From: Propionibacteriaceae bacterium UBA5174
GTDB lineage: Bacteria > Actinomycetota > Actinomycetes > Propionibacteriales > Propionibacteriaceae
Assembly (NCBI GenBank): GCA_002413345.1
Contig: DHWU01000011.1
Location: 1 to 51,609 of the forward strand
Length of the DNA stretch: 51,609 nt
Direction: 5' to 3'
Position numbers and translations under genes: made by a program. Below the pieces are notes generated by a model, which saw nothing but the letters and a program-made list of their open reading frames with translations, ran no database searches and was not told the origin of the DNA. Below are positions 29,101 to 37,406 of this stretch, in pieces (position 1 is the stretch's first letter; each line of letters opens with the position of its first letter).

Positions 29101-29321
29101 TTGCGGGTGAAAGTCAGCCCCAATACCTGCTCTGGACGCACTTGACCCGAGGCCACCAGCCACACCACCCGGGCAGCCATCACTGTGGTCTTTCCCGAAC
29201 CAGCTCCGGCGATGATCACTGCAGGAGCCAACGGAGCCACGATCGCGGCCAACTGCTGATCAGAAAACGGAATCCCGATCAGCTCTCGCAGTTGCGCCGG
29301 CTCGGTCAGTCTGGTCACCAC
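26178..29321 (-). CDS. adnB: AdnB subunit of the AdnAB helicase-nuclease
   Basis: About 1047 residues. Full set of UvrD-like motor motifs: GAGSGKTT, LLDEYQDTS, GDPCQAIYGWRGAA, TVHKAKGLEWEVV, YVAVTRAR. The C-terminal RecB-type nuclease is intact: His in GFHNWLEA, Asp in RGRIDAV, VVDWKTG and QLACY. An intact motor plus nuclease is what AdnB, the lead motor, should have. Start: GAGGGG lies seven bases before GTG 29321. GTG 29318 would give an exact GTGA overlap with adnA, while the upstream ATG at 29351 lacks a ribosome site. Works with AdnA in double-strand break end resection. Confidence 0.93.
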   Translation of the reverse strand: MVTRLTEPAQLRELIGIPFSDQQLAAIVAPLAPAVIIAGAGSGKTTVMAARVVWLVASGQVRPEQVLGLTFTRKAAGELGARVRRALAEAAVSSADGAEELILTYDAFASRLVAEHGLLAGIEGGQRLITGAARYRLAARTVADAPGPLRYLSRLRPVTVTERLVQLSAELRSHLVSGPDLIGHAQSFAAALDAAPRHQGREYKAVQDARAASGERLELAELVTAYEKLKTELGYVEFADQMAAAASLASEVPSVGVALRDEFAVVLLDEYQDTSAAQASLLRGLFSGATVTSGRGHPVTAVGDPCQAIYGWRGAAASNILEFAQHFPQPDGQPAASYALTVNRRSGQQILDAANELATGVRTDPALAAYGLDLDLVAPDETPPGRIEATAHATWPDEVDSICDRIADLHAAGQVSSWRDIAVLCRRNTHVAAVYAALVERDIPAEIVGLGGLLDLPAVAEVVATLEVLADATANPSMLRLLTSPRWSIGIPDLALLGQRAKELAAARNQSGDQFAWLPTGEAGTPSLLEAVSDPGEASFSVEARARFGALAAEFEALSRQSGNGLGELVSRVIAFLGLSVETETLQPGGSAPLAVFTRTVADYTGIDTEASLAGLLAYFEAERSYGIGLEQVVVSAADSVKLLTVHKAKGLEWEVVFLPGLAAGVFPSDRVSGNWLRNAAALPYPLRGDATALPQLSVVENAKMTAFAADLSFQQRLSEDRLAYVAVTRARQLLLASTHTWAETLANPRTASTYFEVLFGHAAVGERAEVPETNPLVVAAQRVDWPVIADSEASQLRRLAAERVQKARAIRVETGQYPQVAGLDRDGLEAIAEWQGLAATLVSAELADRRARAGGTPEYLSVTGLGRLVKDPKALLSGLRRPMPRLVNQSQRWGIGFHNWLEARFTNQLPLVSEEPQAELAGTEFERIRATFEAGPYADATPLAIETPFTLVLAGRLVRGRIDAVFAGPNGRAQVVDWKTGDAAAADPLQLACYRLAWAELNGLEPAEVDAVFFDLHRGQVVRPARLADRAELEQLMASQLGSLTE

Positions 29322-32300
29322 AGCTGTTCCCCTCGTGCATTCGCCGGGCAACTGGTGGCGAAAGCGCAGCTGGTGCAGTGCGCGCCAGCGGTCGCCGGGT
29401 AGCTGCCCTCGGCCACGATCGCTGCCGCCATCGCGATCCGGTGGTGCACCCAGGTTGGGTAGGCCAATTCGGCCGCCTCAGTGGTCAGATGCGGACGCTG
29501 CGAAAGCGCGGGCTGCCAAAACTCTTTGGGGACATCCTCGGGACGCGAAGCTTGTCGCAGATAGACCGCCGAGGCTCCGCTCGGCGCGATCACCGAAGTG
29601 TCGGCGTAATTGGTGAAAGCACCGCTGCTGACCGCAAGCTGATAGATCCCCAACTGCTCCATGCCGGCCACCTCGGCTTTCGAGGGTTGTCGGCGTGAGG
29701 TCTTGAAGTCGGCCACCAATAGGCCGTCCTCGGTGCGCTCCAACCAGTCGATTTGCCCGGCGAGCACAACCGCCAACCCGTCGGCTTCGAGTTCGATCCG
29801 AAACGGCACCTCCACCCAAGCCTGGCCAACACGCTTGGCTCGCCAGTTGAGGAATCGGGCCAAAGCCTGCTCGACCTCGACGCGCTCACTGGCCGAAAAC
29901 CAGGCAGCCTCAAACGGCAAGCGGCCCCAAACCCGGTCCAGTTCAGTTCGCAGCTCCGGCAGGCCCCAATCCTCAGTTTGGGCGGTCTGCACCAAACGGT
30001 GAATCAGTGAGCCCAAGGTGGCCGCCAAGGTGGTGCCAGCTTCACCTTGAGCTTGCCGAGACAGGAAATATCGCCGTGGGCAAGTTAGCGCAGCGTTCAC
30101 CTGACTAGGGCTTAGCCAGATCTGCCTGGGGCCAGCGACCGGCTGGCTGGACAACTCCCGCACCCCCCACCAGGAACGTGGGTTAGCCGCGGGCACCAGC
30201 GCGCGCCCAGCGTCGTCGACCACATCAGCCAAAGCGGCCAATTCGATCGCGGCAGCTGCCCGAACGGAATCGCTTCGAGCGGGATCGACGCAGTCTCGAC
30301 GTAGGCCGGCTACCAAACCGTTCAGGGTCACCGCACGTTTCCGCCAAGGCGGCGCGGTAATTGACACCCCCAACTCGGCCAAGAACCTTGAGGCACTGTC
30401 GCTTTCCCCCTCGGTTCCGGCGGTCGCGGTGACTACCAAGCTTTGTCGAGCCCGCGAACAAGCCAGGTGAAATAGTCGACGCTCAGCGGCCAACTCTTCC
30501 CGAGCCGAGGTGCGCCCGACCAGCCCGTCGGTAGTCAGCTCGGCCGCCTCCAACACCGCACTGAGTCGGCGACCCGACGGCCACAGACCTTCTTGGACGC
30601 CAGCCACCACAACCAGATCCCACTCCTGGCCGCGCGCCCGGTGTGCGGTAAGGATCTGGACGGCACGTCGGCGCAATCGCGACTCCCGTTGGCGGTCAGC
30701 CGGAATCTGTTGAGCGTCCAGTTCAGCCAAGAAGGCCCGCACTCCGGCCACTCCTTTGCGGTGACCAGCTTCAGCAGCCACTTCAAAAAAGGCGCACACC
30801 GCATCTAGATCAGCATCAGCCCGACTCGCCGTGGCCCCGTATCCAGCGGACTGCTCGGCCAATCGGGACGGCCAGTCAGTGCCTTGCCACAGACTCCAGC
30901 ACACTTCATCCACGCCACGCCCGTCCGCTAGCTGCTCTTGAGCCTGAGTCAACAACGCCACCAAGGCCGCCAACTTGGCACTGTGCTCAGTGGTTTCGGT
31001 TTCGACCAACCAGCTCGAATCATTGAGCGCGGCAGCAAGTTGGGTAGCCCCAACCGAGTCGGACGCATCGTGGTGCCCACAGCCGAGCCATTGCCGAGCC
31101 AACGCCCGCAAACCCACCGAATCCAATCCACACAATGGCCCGGTCAACAACCGGACGGCTTGGTCTGGGCTGATGGCCTGGGCCGCGGCTGTGGCCAGAC
31201 CCAACAGCAATGGACGCACCGACGGCGCTTGGGCCAATGGAATCTCGTCGCCGGGCAGTTCAACCGGAATCCCCGCGCTGACCAGCCCCTGAGCAATCGG
31301 GCCAAGTTGTTGCCGCCCGGATCGAACCAACACTGCCATCTGGCGGTAGTCGATTCCGTCCAGCCGGGCTTGGCGAAGTCGATCTGCGATCGCCCGGGAC
31401 TGTTCGGCTTCATCACCACAGACCCACACCGATACTTGCGAATTTGGCCTGCCGCCATCGGGGTTCACCCTCTGCGGTGTCACTGGCGCCGCACTGCCGA
31501 GCTGCGGCAATCGTGCTCGCACCCTCGCCAACACCTGGTCCAGATCAGGCCCATAACGGTAGGCCTGCTCCAAGCGGGCAAACCGCACTGCACGCGCCGG
31601 GCTGGCGAAGGACTCTTCGAAGCCCCGCAAAGCCCGCGGATCGGCCCCCCGGAAAGCTGCCGAGACGCTGTCCGGGTCCGCGGTGGCCAGGACCTTCGTG
31701 GTGGGCGCCAAAGCCGCAACCATCCTGATCTGGGCGGGATCCAACTCGGCGTAATCGTCAATCAGTACCGCGCCGATCTCAGCGGCCACGATGCCCCCGA
31801 TCTCCAAGTCGGACAGCAGTAGCCGCACCCGGTGCACAAGTTCGGCGTAGTCGAGCACTTCTTCGGCATCCAGCACGTCCAGATATTCGGCCATGAAGGA
31901 TCCAAGAGCGCTCCATTCTTCTCTTCCGGCCGCGGCGCCCATCTCGATCAGGTCTTCGGGGTCCAGCCCCAGCTGCCTGGTTCTGGCCAGACAAGCCCGG
32001 ACCTGGGTGGCGAATGCTCTGGTCGTCACCGCTGCCCCCAGCTGCGGCGGCCAAGCTGACGGCCCAGCCCCAGCCAACAGCTCCCGCACCCGAAACTCCT
32101 GCTCCGGAGCCGCCAACAGCCGAACCTGGGGACGCGTCGAAAACCGCTGCCACAGCGATCTAGCCAGGGCATGCACCGTGGTCACCTGCGGCGACCAAGT
32201 GCCAGCACCCAGGCCAGTGGTAATCGCATTCCGAAGCCGACTGGCGGCCGTCCGGCTGCTCACCAACACCACTGGATCGGGACCATCCGCGGCCAACTCA

Positions 32301-32455
32301 GCAACCGCGGCTTGCCCCAGCAAAGTGGTCTTTCCAGTCCCTGGGCCACCAATCACCAAAGTGGCTGCCGTCCAGTTGGACAGCAGAGCTCGCTTCGCGT
32401 CATCCAATGGCGCTAGCTGGAAGTCAAAAGACTGCGGTTGGTTCACAGCGCCCAT
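29315..32455 (-). CDS. adnA: AdnA subunit of the AdnAB helicase-nuclease (iron-sulfur type)
   Basis: 1046 residues from ATG 32455, chosen because GAGGTGAT, a perfect match to the 16S tail, lies three bases upstream; the frame runs on to 32479. Walker A is GGPGTGKTT. The Walker B region reads VLIDDYAELDPAQ instead of DEYQD, and motif III lacks the QxIY element, so the motor looks weaker than AdnB. The nuclease is intact: His in SLIHRLVQ, Asp in GQIDWLE, VADFKTS, QLGIY. One cysteine before it (ALTCPRRYF) and three after it (CTSCAFATSC) form the expected 4Fe-4S clamp of AddB/AdnA nucleases. Confidence 0.94.
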   Translation of the reverse strand: MGAVNQPQSFDFQLAPLDDAKRALLSNWTAATLVIGGPGTGKTTLLGQAAVAELAADGPDPVVLVSSRTAASRLRNAITTGLGAGTWSPQVTTVHALARSLWQRFSTRPQVRLLAAPEQEFRVRELLAGAGPSAWPPQLGAAVTTRAFATQVRACLARTRQLGLDPEDLIEMGAAAGREEWSALGSFMAEYLDVLDAEEVLDYAELVHRVRLLLSDLEIGGIVAAEIGAVLIDDYAELDPAQIRMVAALAPTTKVLATADPDSVSAAFRGADPRALRGFEESFASPARAVRFARLEQAYRYGPDLDQVLARVRARLPQLGSAAPVTPQRVNPDGGRPNSQVSVWVCGDEAEQSRAIADRLRQARLDGIDYRQMAVLVRSGRQQLGPIAQGLVSAGIPVELPGDEIPLAQAPSVRPLLLGLATAAAQAISPDQAVRLLTGPLCGLDSVGLRALARQWLGCGHHDASDSVGATQLAAALNDSSWLVETETTEHSAKLAALVALLTQAQEQLADGRGVDEVCWSLWQGTDWPSRLAEQSAGYGATASRADADLDAVCAFFEVAAEAGHRKGVAGVRAFLAELDAQQIPADRQRESRLRRRAVQILTAHRARGQEWDLVVVAGVQEGLWPSGRRLSAVLEAAELTTDGLVGRTSAREELAAERRLFHLACSRARQSLVVTATAGTEGESDSASRFLAELGVSITAPPWRKRAVTLNGLVAGLRRDCVDPARSDSVRAAAAIELAALADVVDDAGRALVPAANPRSWWGVRELSSQPVAGPRQIWLSPSQVNAALTCPRRYFLSRQAQGEAGTTLAATLGSLIHRLVQTAQTEDWGLPELRTELDRVWGRLPFEAAWFSASERVEVEQALARFLNWRAKRVGQAWVEVPFRIELEADGLAVVLAGQIDWLERTEDGLLVADFKTSRRQPSKAEVAGMEQLGIYQLAVSSGAFTNYADTSVIAPSGASAVYLRQASRPEDVPKEFWQPALSQRPHLTTEAAELAYPTWVHHRIAMAAAIVAEGSYPATAGAHCTSCAFATSCPANARGEQLW

Positions 32456-32768
32456 GCAATCACCTCGCACTGACATCAACCCAACGCTGCTGACGCACCG
32501 ACGCTTTTCGGGCGGCGATTTTGGTTGAACTTTCGCAACTGCCCGTACTTCAAGACCTTCAAAGAGCGCCTATTTGGCTTAGTCGCTGACCCCGACCGAG
32601 CTCAATCTGCAGCCGAATAGTGGTCACCGTGGTCGTATCGACACTCCTCAGCTAAGGGTTGCCCCGGATCCACCCCGGGAGGGTGCCCATTCACCGGCCC
32701 CAGACCGGGGCATTCGCTGGTGCGGGCGGCTAGATTAGAGGCCGTCGTCCGATCGAGAGGTTCAACCG
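32456..32768. other. 313-bp divergent intergenic region between adnA and the telA operon
   Basis: No gene is supported here. It holds the adnA ribosome site (complement 32459-32466). Two short GC-rich inverted repeats occur: CCCGG/CCGGG around 32673-32690, and GCCCC-AGACC-GGGGC around 32697-32711. A likely -10 hexamer of the telA operon lies at 32731. No SOS box of the GAAC-N4-GTTC type was found. Confidence 0.7.
32731..32736 (+). promoter_or_regulatory. putative -10 element of the telA-pknG operon
   Basis: TAGATT, the same hexamer found before the DUF3107 gene and (complement) before the trpS leader. It lies 33 bases before the telA ATG; GAGAGG (32755-32760) eight bases before the ATG is the ribosome site. 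No good -35 match is seen. Confidence 0.45.
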
Positions 32769-34001
32769 ATGAGCACCCCAGCCCAGCCAGCCAGCCAGGG
32801 ACAAGCCGTCCAGTTGGCCCCACCCGACCTGCTCACTTTGACTCCGCCGCCCGCAGCACCAGTGGTAGCGACCACCCAGGCGCCCGCGATGGCGCCCCAA
32901 GTCGATGCCGCCCAGGTACCTCTTCTAGACGCCAAAGTTGAAGAGTTCATCAACGCTCTAGCCACGGCCGAAGCCAGCTCACCCACTTTCACCGCTCAAG
33001 CCGATGCGGTCCGCACTATGGGCGATGCTGACATTCGCAAGGCTGCCGAGACGTCCAATCGGCTGTTGCAGACCCCGGTGAAGGCAGTCGATTCCGGCGG
33101 CCTAGCCGAGACCTCAAAGGTGGGCAAGACGCTGCTCGAACTGCGGCGCACGGTCGAAGACTTAGATCCGAGCCAGGCCAGCAAATCCGGCGGGTTCTGG
33201 TCCAAACTCGGTATCGGCAAGCAAGTTGGTGACTACTTTCGCAAATACCAGTCCAGCCAGGACCACCTGAATGGCATTCTGCACGCGCTGCGCTCAGGTC
33301 AAGACGAACTGACTAAAGACAATGCCGCTCTCAACATGGAGAAGCAGAACCTTTGGACGGCGATGGGGCGCCTGAATCAATACGTCTACATCGCCGAGCG
33401 TCTGGACGCCCGGCTGACGGCCCAAATCGCCGAGCTGGAGCTGTCTGATCCAGACAAGGCCAAGTCACTCAAACAAGATGTTCTGTTCTATGTGCGCCAG
33501 AAGCATCAGGATCTGCTCACCCAATTGGCGGTCTCGATTCAGAGCTACCTGGCCATCGACATCATCATCAAGAACAACATCGAACTGATCAAGGGTGTGG
33601 ACCGGGCGTCCACCACGACAGTTTCGGCGCTGCGCACGGCAGTGATCGTGGCTCAGGCCTTGGGCAACCAGAAGCTGGTGTTGGATCAGATCACCGCCTT
33701 GAACACCACAACATCGGATCTGATCCAGCGGACCTCCGAAATGCTCAAAGAGAACTCGGCCCAAATCCAGGAGCAGGCTGCTTCTTCCACCATCGGATTG
33801 GAGCAACTCCAGGCAGCCTTCGCCAACATTTACGCGACCATGGATTCGATCGACGAGTTCAAGGTGAAGGCGCTGGACAACATGGCTGCCACCATCGGCA
33901 CTTTGGAATCTGAGGTCGGCAAGAGCAAGCAGTATCTGGAGCGAGTCAGCCAACAAGACACCCACGCTCAGACCATGCCAGCACTCAGCATCGACCGCTG
34001 A
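32769..34001 (+). CDS. telA: TelA/toxic anion resistance family protein
   Basis: 410 residues. After a Pro/Ala-rich N terminus of ~45 residues the protein is a long helical coiled-coil of the TelA family (PF05816). Segments such as SGGFWSKLGIGKQVGDYFRKYQ, NMEKQNLWTAMGRLNQ and the final DNMAATIGTLESEVGKSKQYLERV are typical. TelA proteins were named for tellurite resistance and travel with Ter-type stress modules, but their activity is unknown. No membrane segment. First gene of the nine-gene operon. Confidence 0.9.
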   Translation: MSTPAQPASQGQAVQLAPPDLLTLTPPPAAPVVATTQAPAMAPQVDAAQVPLLDAKVEEFINALATAEASSPTFTAQADAVRTMGDADIRKAAETSNRLLQTPVKAVDSGGLAETSKVGKTLLELRRTVEDLDPSQASKSGGFWSKLGIGKQVGDYFRKYQSSQDHLNGILHALRSGQDELTKDNAALNMEKQNLWTAMGRLNQYVYIAERLDARLTAQIAELELSDPDKAKSLKQDVLFYVRQKHQDLLTQLAVSIQSYLAIDIIIKNNIELIKGVDRASTTTVSALRTAVIVAQALGNQKLVLDQITALNTTTSDLIQRTSEMLKENSAQIQEQAASSTIGLEQLQAAFANIYATMDSIDEFKVKALDNMAATIGTLESEVGKSKQYLERVSQQDTHAQTMPALSIDR

Positions 34002-34012
34002 GGCATTACCGA

Positions 34013-34528
34013 ATGGGTTTCTGGGATTGGCTAGCTAAGGGAGACGACCAAGCTGATGCGCTCGCCTCCGACGATGTCGCGAAGGCCCCTACTGGGGCCG
34101 ACATCGGCACCGCTTTAGACAACGTCGAAGCTTTGGTCGCCGACCCGGCCGTACCAACTGTGGTGCGGGCTCGCGCGTTGAGGATCACTACCACCGTCCG
34201 CGACACCTTGCCGAGGCTAAATCTGCTTGGCCTAGGCAGCTACGACGCCTATTCGGTGGTAGCTACCGCCACCGAATACCTGCCCGAGGCCATCGGGTCA
34301 TATCTGCGGCTACCACGGGATTGGGCCGATTCGCGTCCGGTTGAAGGCGGCAAGACCGCCTTGCTGTTACTGATCGACCAACTCGACTTGTTGTCGGCAA
34401 CGATGGATTCGATCTACAACGCCGCCAACACCACAGACGCGGCAGCATTGATCACCCACGGCCGCTTCTTGCAGGCGAAATTCGGCCATACCCAAGCCCC
34501 TGAACTCAACCTGGGACCGTCATCATGA
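34013..34528 (+). CDS. hypothetical protein of the telA-pknG operon
   Basis: 171 residues, not assigned to a family. It begins with an aromatic stretch (MGFWDWLAKGD), then a helical region with an acidic bias; a middle part (LPRLNLLGLGSYDAYSVVATATEYLPEAIGSYLRLP) looks conserved and amphipathic. No cysteine motif, signal peptide or nucleotide site. It starts 11 bases after telA with GAGG upstream and overlaps the AAA+ gene by 4 bp (ATGA). Its position suggests an adaptor between TelA and the ATPase, but that is only context. Confidence 0.85.
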   Translation: MGFWDWLAKGDDQADALASDDVAKAPTGADIGTALDNVEALVADPAVPTVVRARALRITTTVRDTLPRLNLLGLGSYDAYSVVATATEYLPEAIGSYLRLPRDWADSRPVEGGKTALLLLIDQLDLLSATMDSIYNAANTTDAAALITHGRFLQAKFGHTQAPELNLGPSS

Positions 34529-36096
34529 ACGACCAACTCAAAGCCGCCTTCGCCGCTCTAGTCCAGACGGCAGCGGCAGCTGGCTTTCCCACCGACGCGG
34601 CAATGGCCGAAGGTCGCGTTTTGTCGGCCGCGGTGGCCGAAGCTAATCGGGGGGCCTATCTCGATTGGTGTGCGGCCCTCGACCTGCCGGTCTCGGCGCA
34701 GACCTTCATTGATGCCGCGGTGGCCGGACGCCGCTACCGCGGCTCTGCTACCCCCTTAGCCACTCAATCCGCCGCCAGCAATTCCGCCGCCTACCCCAAC
34801 GCTTTGGCTCAGGTTTGTCAGGCAGCGGCGACTTTGGGCCAACCAACCCCGCAGTCCATCGGCGCGGCCACGATGGCCGCTGCAGCACAACTGCCGTCTG
34901 GACAGCACTACGGCTTCAACACCCCGTCCGCAGCCCCCACTGACGCTTTCGCCCAGGAGCAATTCATCACCCAGGCACCCACCATCCTGGGCGATGTGCT
35001 GGAGCGGATATCCACCAACCAGGCCAAGCTGTTGGATCTGAGCAGGATTGATCCGCACCTTCCTGGCGCCTTTCCTGGGCTGGGTACACCGCAGCTGCCA
35101 GCTGATCCGTCCGCGGCCACTACTCAACCCGCTCAGCAACAGCCGACCCAGCCCGCTGCCCCAGACATCACTGAACCTGATGCGGCCGAAGCCAGCCAGC
35201 CCGAAGAACCAGAAAAGACTGTCGAACAGTGGCTGGCCGAGCTTGATGAGCTCGTGGGCCTTGCAAAGGTTAAGACCGAGATCCACCGCCAAACCGCAAT
35301 CCTGCGCGTCGATGCCTTGCGCACTAAGGCTGGGCTGAAGAGCCCCACGATCACCCGTCACCTCGTCTTTGAAGGCAATCCTGGTACTGGCAAGACCACC
35401 GTGGCCCGGATGGTCGCTGGCATCTACAAAGCGATTGGCCTACTCAGCAAGGGTCAGTTGGTTGAAGTGGACCGTTCCGAGTTGGTGGCAGGGTTCCTGG
35501 GTCAGACCGCAATCAAGACCGCCGAGATGGCCGCCAAGGCCTACGGCGGAGTGCTGTTCATTGATGAGGCTTACGCGCTCAACGGCGACCAGTACGGTGA
35601 AGAAGCGATCAACACCTTGGTCAAAGAGATGGAAGACCACCGCGATGATCTGGTGGTGATCGTGGCTGGCTATCCCGCGCCGATGAGCGAATTCATCGCC
35701 AATAACCCCGGCCTGGCTAGCCGTTTTCGAACCACGATTGAGTTCGAGAATTACACCGACACCGAGCTGCGCGGCATCTTCACCTCGATGGCAGCCAAGT
35801 CTGACTTCGATCTCAGCGATGGTTGCGCGGAAGAGTTCAGCAGAGAATTGGCGATGCAGGTGCGCGACGAACACTTCGGCAACGGCCGGTTTGCCCGCAA
35901 CCTCCTAGAGGCAGCCATCGGACGCCACGCCTGGCGGTTACGCGATATCCCTGAGCCCACCTTGGCCGACTTGCGCACGCTACTGGCCGAGGATCTCGCT
36001 GAAGCCGAGGCGGTCGCCACCACCTTGGACCCGCCAGAAGACGCCGAGCCAATCCCAGCAGTGGAATTCCCTCTCCAGGATGGTGCCGCCAAGTGA
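34525..36096 (+). CDS. CbbX/SpoVK-like AAA+ ATPase
   Basis: 523 residues. The N-terminal ~225 residues are Ala/Gln/Pro-rich, helical and unassigned. An AAA+ domain of the CbbX/SpoVK/EccA class follows: ELVGLAKVKTEI entry motif, Walker A GNPGTGKTT (~282-290), Walker B LFIDEAYAL (~343-351), sensor 1 in VVIVAGYPA and arginine finger region NPGLASRFRTTIEF. This class forms hexamers that remodel client proteins. It overlaps both neighbours by 4 bp, so it belongs to the signalling operon; the client could be TelA or the kinase module. Confidence 0.92.
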   Translation: MNDQLKAAFAALVQTAAAAGFPTDAAMAEGRVLSAAVAEANRGAYLDWCAALDLPVSAQTFIDAAVAGRRYRGSATPLATQSAASNSAAYPNALAQVCQAAATLGQPTPQSIGAATMAAAAQLPSGQHYGFNTPSAAPTDAFAQEQFITQAPTILGDVLERISTNQAKLLDLSRIDPHLPGAFPGLGTPQLPADPSAATTQPAQQQPTQPAAPDITEPDAAEASQPEEPEKTVEQWLAELDELVGLAKVKTEIHRQTAILRVDALRTKAGLKSPTITRHLVFEGNPGTGKTTVARMVAGIYKAIGLLSKGQLVEVDRSELVAGFLGQTAIKTAEMAAKAYGGVLFIDEAYALNGDQYGEEAINTLVKEMEDHRDDLVVIVAGYPAPMSEFIANNPGLASRFRTTIEFENYTDTELRGIFTSMAAKSDFDLSDGCAEEFSRELAMQVRDEHFGNGRFARNLLEAAIGRHAWRLRDIPEPTLADLRTLLAEDLAEAEAVATTLDPPEDAEPIPAVEFPLQDGAAK

Positions 36097-37406
36097 CGAT
36101 GAAAGCTCCCGTACCTACCCCTCGGTCATCAACGCGCGCCCCGGCGCACCAACAGCCGAATCGCCGGTCATTGGCACTGCTACACAAGGCGGCGGCGCCT
36201 GATCTAGCCGAAACTACGTTGCCGCCCATTCCAAAGCCGCGCTCAGCGCCGAAACTGCGTCGATACAAGTTCTTCGCTGCGACCGCATTGTTGGTTGCTG
36301 GAGCTTTGGGCGTGATTGGGTGTGTCCAGCTCCGAGATGACTTGACCAGCGGACAGCAGCCTTTGGCCCAGGCTGCCAGGTTAGGCGCGGTGGAGCACGA
36401 GCTGATCACTGCTCGAAATCTCACCGCGCGCCAGCTATTGGAACCTTCAGCCAACACCGGCCAGGCCGCCACCGACAGCCTGTCCAGCGCAAGTTCGCAG
36501 CTCACGGCGGCTGTCGCCGCACAACCCAGTGCCACGACGGCATTTAGCGCAATCAACTCCGATCTACTCAGCTACAGCTCTCAGTTAGAGGCTGCAGCTA
36601 CCGCGACGACCCCCTCGGCCAGCGCCGCTGCCCTGACCAGCGCCGACGCGATCCTTGATCAGAGCCTGTCGCCAAAGCTGGAGGCATTGCGCCAAGCGCA
36701 GTCGGCCACCCCGGCCTGGTCAGTCGGGATCTGGCTTGCCGTGGCTGGCGGTGTGATCGCCTTGGCTACTCTGATTTGGGTCAGCATCGCGACCGCTCGC
36801 CTTAGTCACCGGTACGTCAACGGCGGACTGGCCGTCGCTGCGGTGTGCGCGATAGTCATTACTGGCATTTCCGGCGCAGCGATAGCGCAAGTGAACGCCG
36901 CCGCCACCGCGTCGTCGAAGTCTCTGCAAAAGTTGAATCAGGTCGACCAGGCTCGCCTTTCCTTGGACAAGGTCAACCGACTGCTCTTGCGCGGCGCTTT
37001 GAACCACTCCTGGACAGACGAGGAATCAGCCGAGGTAACTGCGCTGAGTGGCCGCGCTAGCAGCGCCGCCGCCGCTGTCTCAGCCGCGTCGACCTCCGAT
37101 ATCTTCAAGATCGTTGTGGCCGACGCCGTCGACCAGATCTCCAGCGCGAATGACGACCTCAGGTGGAGTGCTTGGAGTGATGCTCGCAGTCGTTTGGAAG
37201 CCAAAGGCCAGGTGTCTTACGGGGTGTCCAGTGCCGCAGAATACGGCGAGGCCGCAGCCACCACCGAAGTAGCCCTGGCAGGTCTAGCTGCCAACGGGAC
37301 TGCCGACACAATGACCTTTGGCGCTGGCGTAGCTGGCACGCTGGCACTGTTTGGCGCAGCGTTGTGCGTGCAGGGTTTGAACAAGCGTCTTTCGGAGTAT
37401 CGATGA
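36093..37406 (+). CDS. four-helix membrane sensor-like protein (GlnX-like)
   Basis: 437 residues from GTG 36093 (GTGA overlap). A cytosolic N terminus of ~58 residues precedes membrane helices at ~59-77, 211-233, 243-266 and ~405-428. Two extracytoplasmic Ala/Ser-rich helical bundles (~80-205 and ~268-400) resemble chemoreceptor-type sensor domains. The size, four helices, and place just upstream of a PknG gene match GlnX of the mycobacterial glnX-glnH-pknG signalling unit, which senses extracellular Asp/Glu through GlnH. Sequence identity cannot be judged here, and no GlnH solute-binding gene is in the window. It is proposed as the input of the operon. Confidence 0.75.
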   Translation: MTMKAPVPTPRSSTRAPAHQQPNRRSLALLHKAAAPDLAETTLPPIPKPRSAPKLRRYKFFAATALLVAGALGVIGCVQLRDDLTSGQQPLAQAARLGAVEHELITARNLTARQLLEPSANTGQAATDSLSSASSQLTAAVAAQPSATTAFSAINSDLLSYSSQLEAAATATTPSASAAALTSADAILDQSLSPKLEALRQAQSATPAWSVGIWLAVAGGVIALATLIWVSIATARLSHRYVNGGLAVAAVCAIVITGISGAAIAQVNAAATASSKSLQKLNQVDQARLSLDKVNRLLLRGALNHSWTDEESAEVTALSGRASSAAAAVSAASTSDIFKIVVADAVDQISSANDDLRWSAWSDARSRLEAKGQVSYGVSSAAEYGEAAATTEVALAGLAANGTADTMTFGAGVAGTLALFGAALCVQGLNKRLSEYR

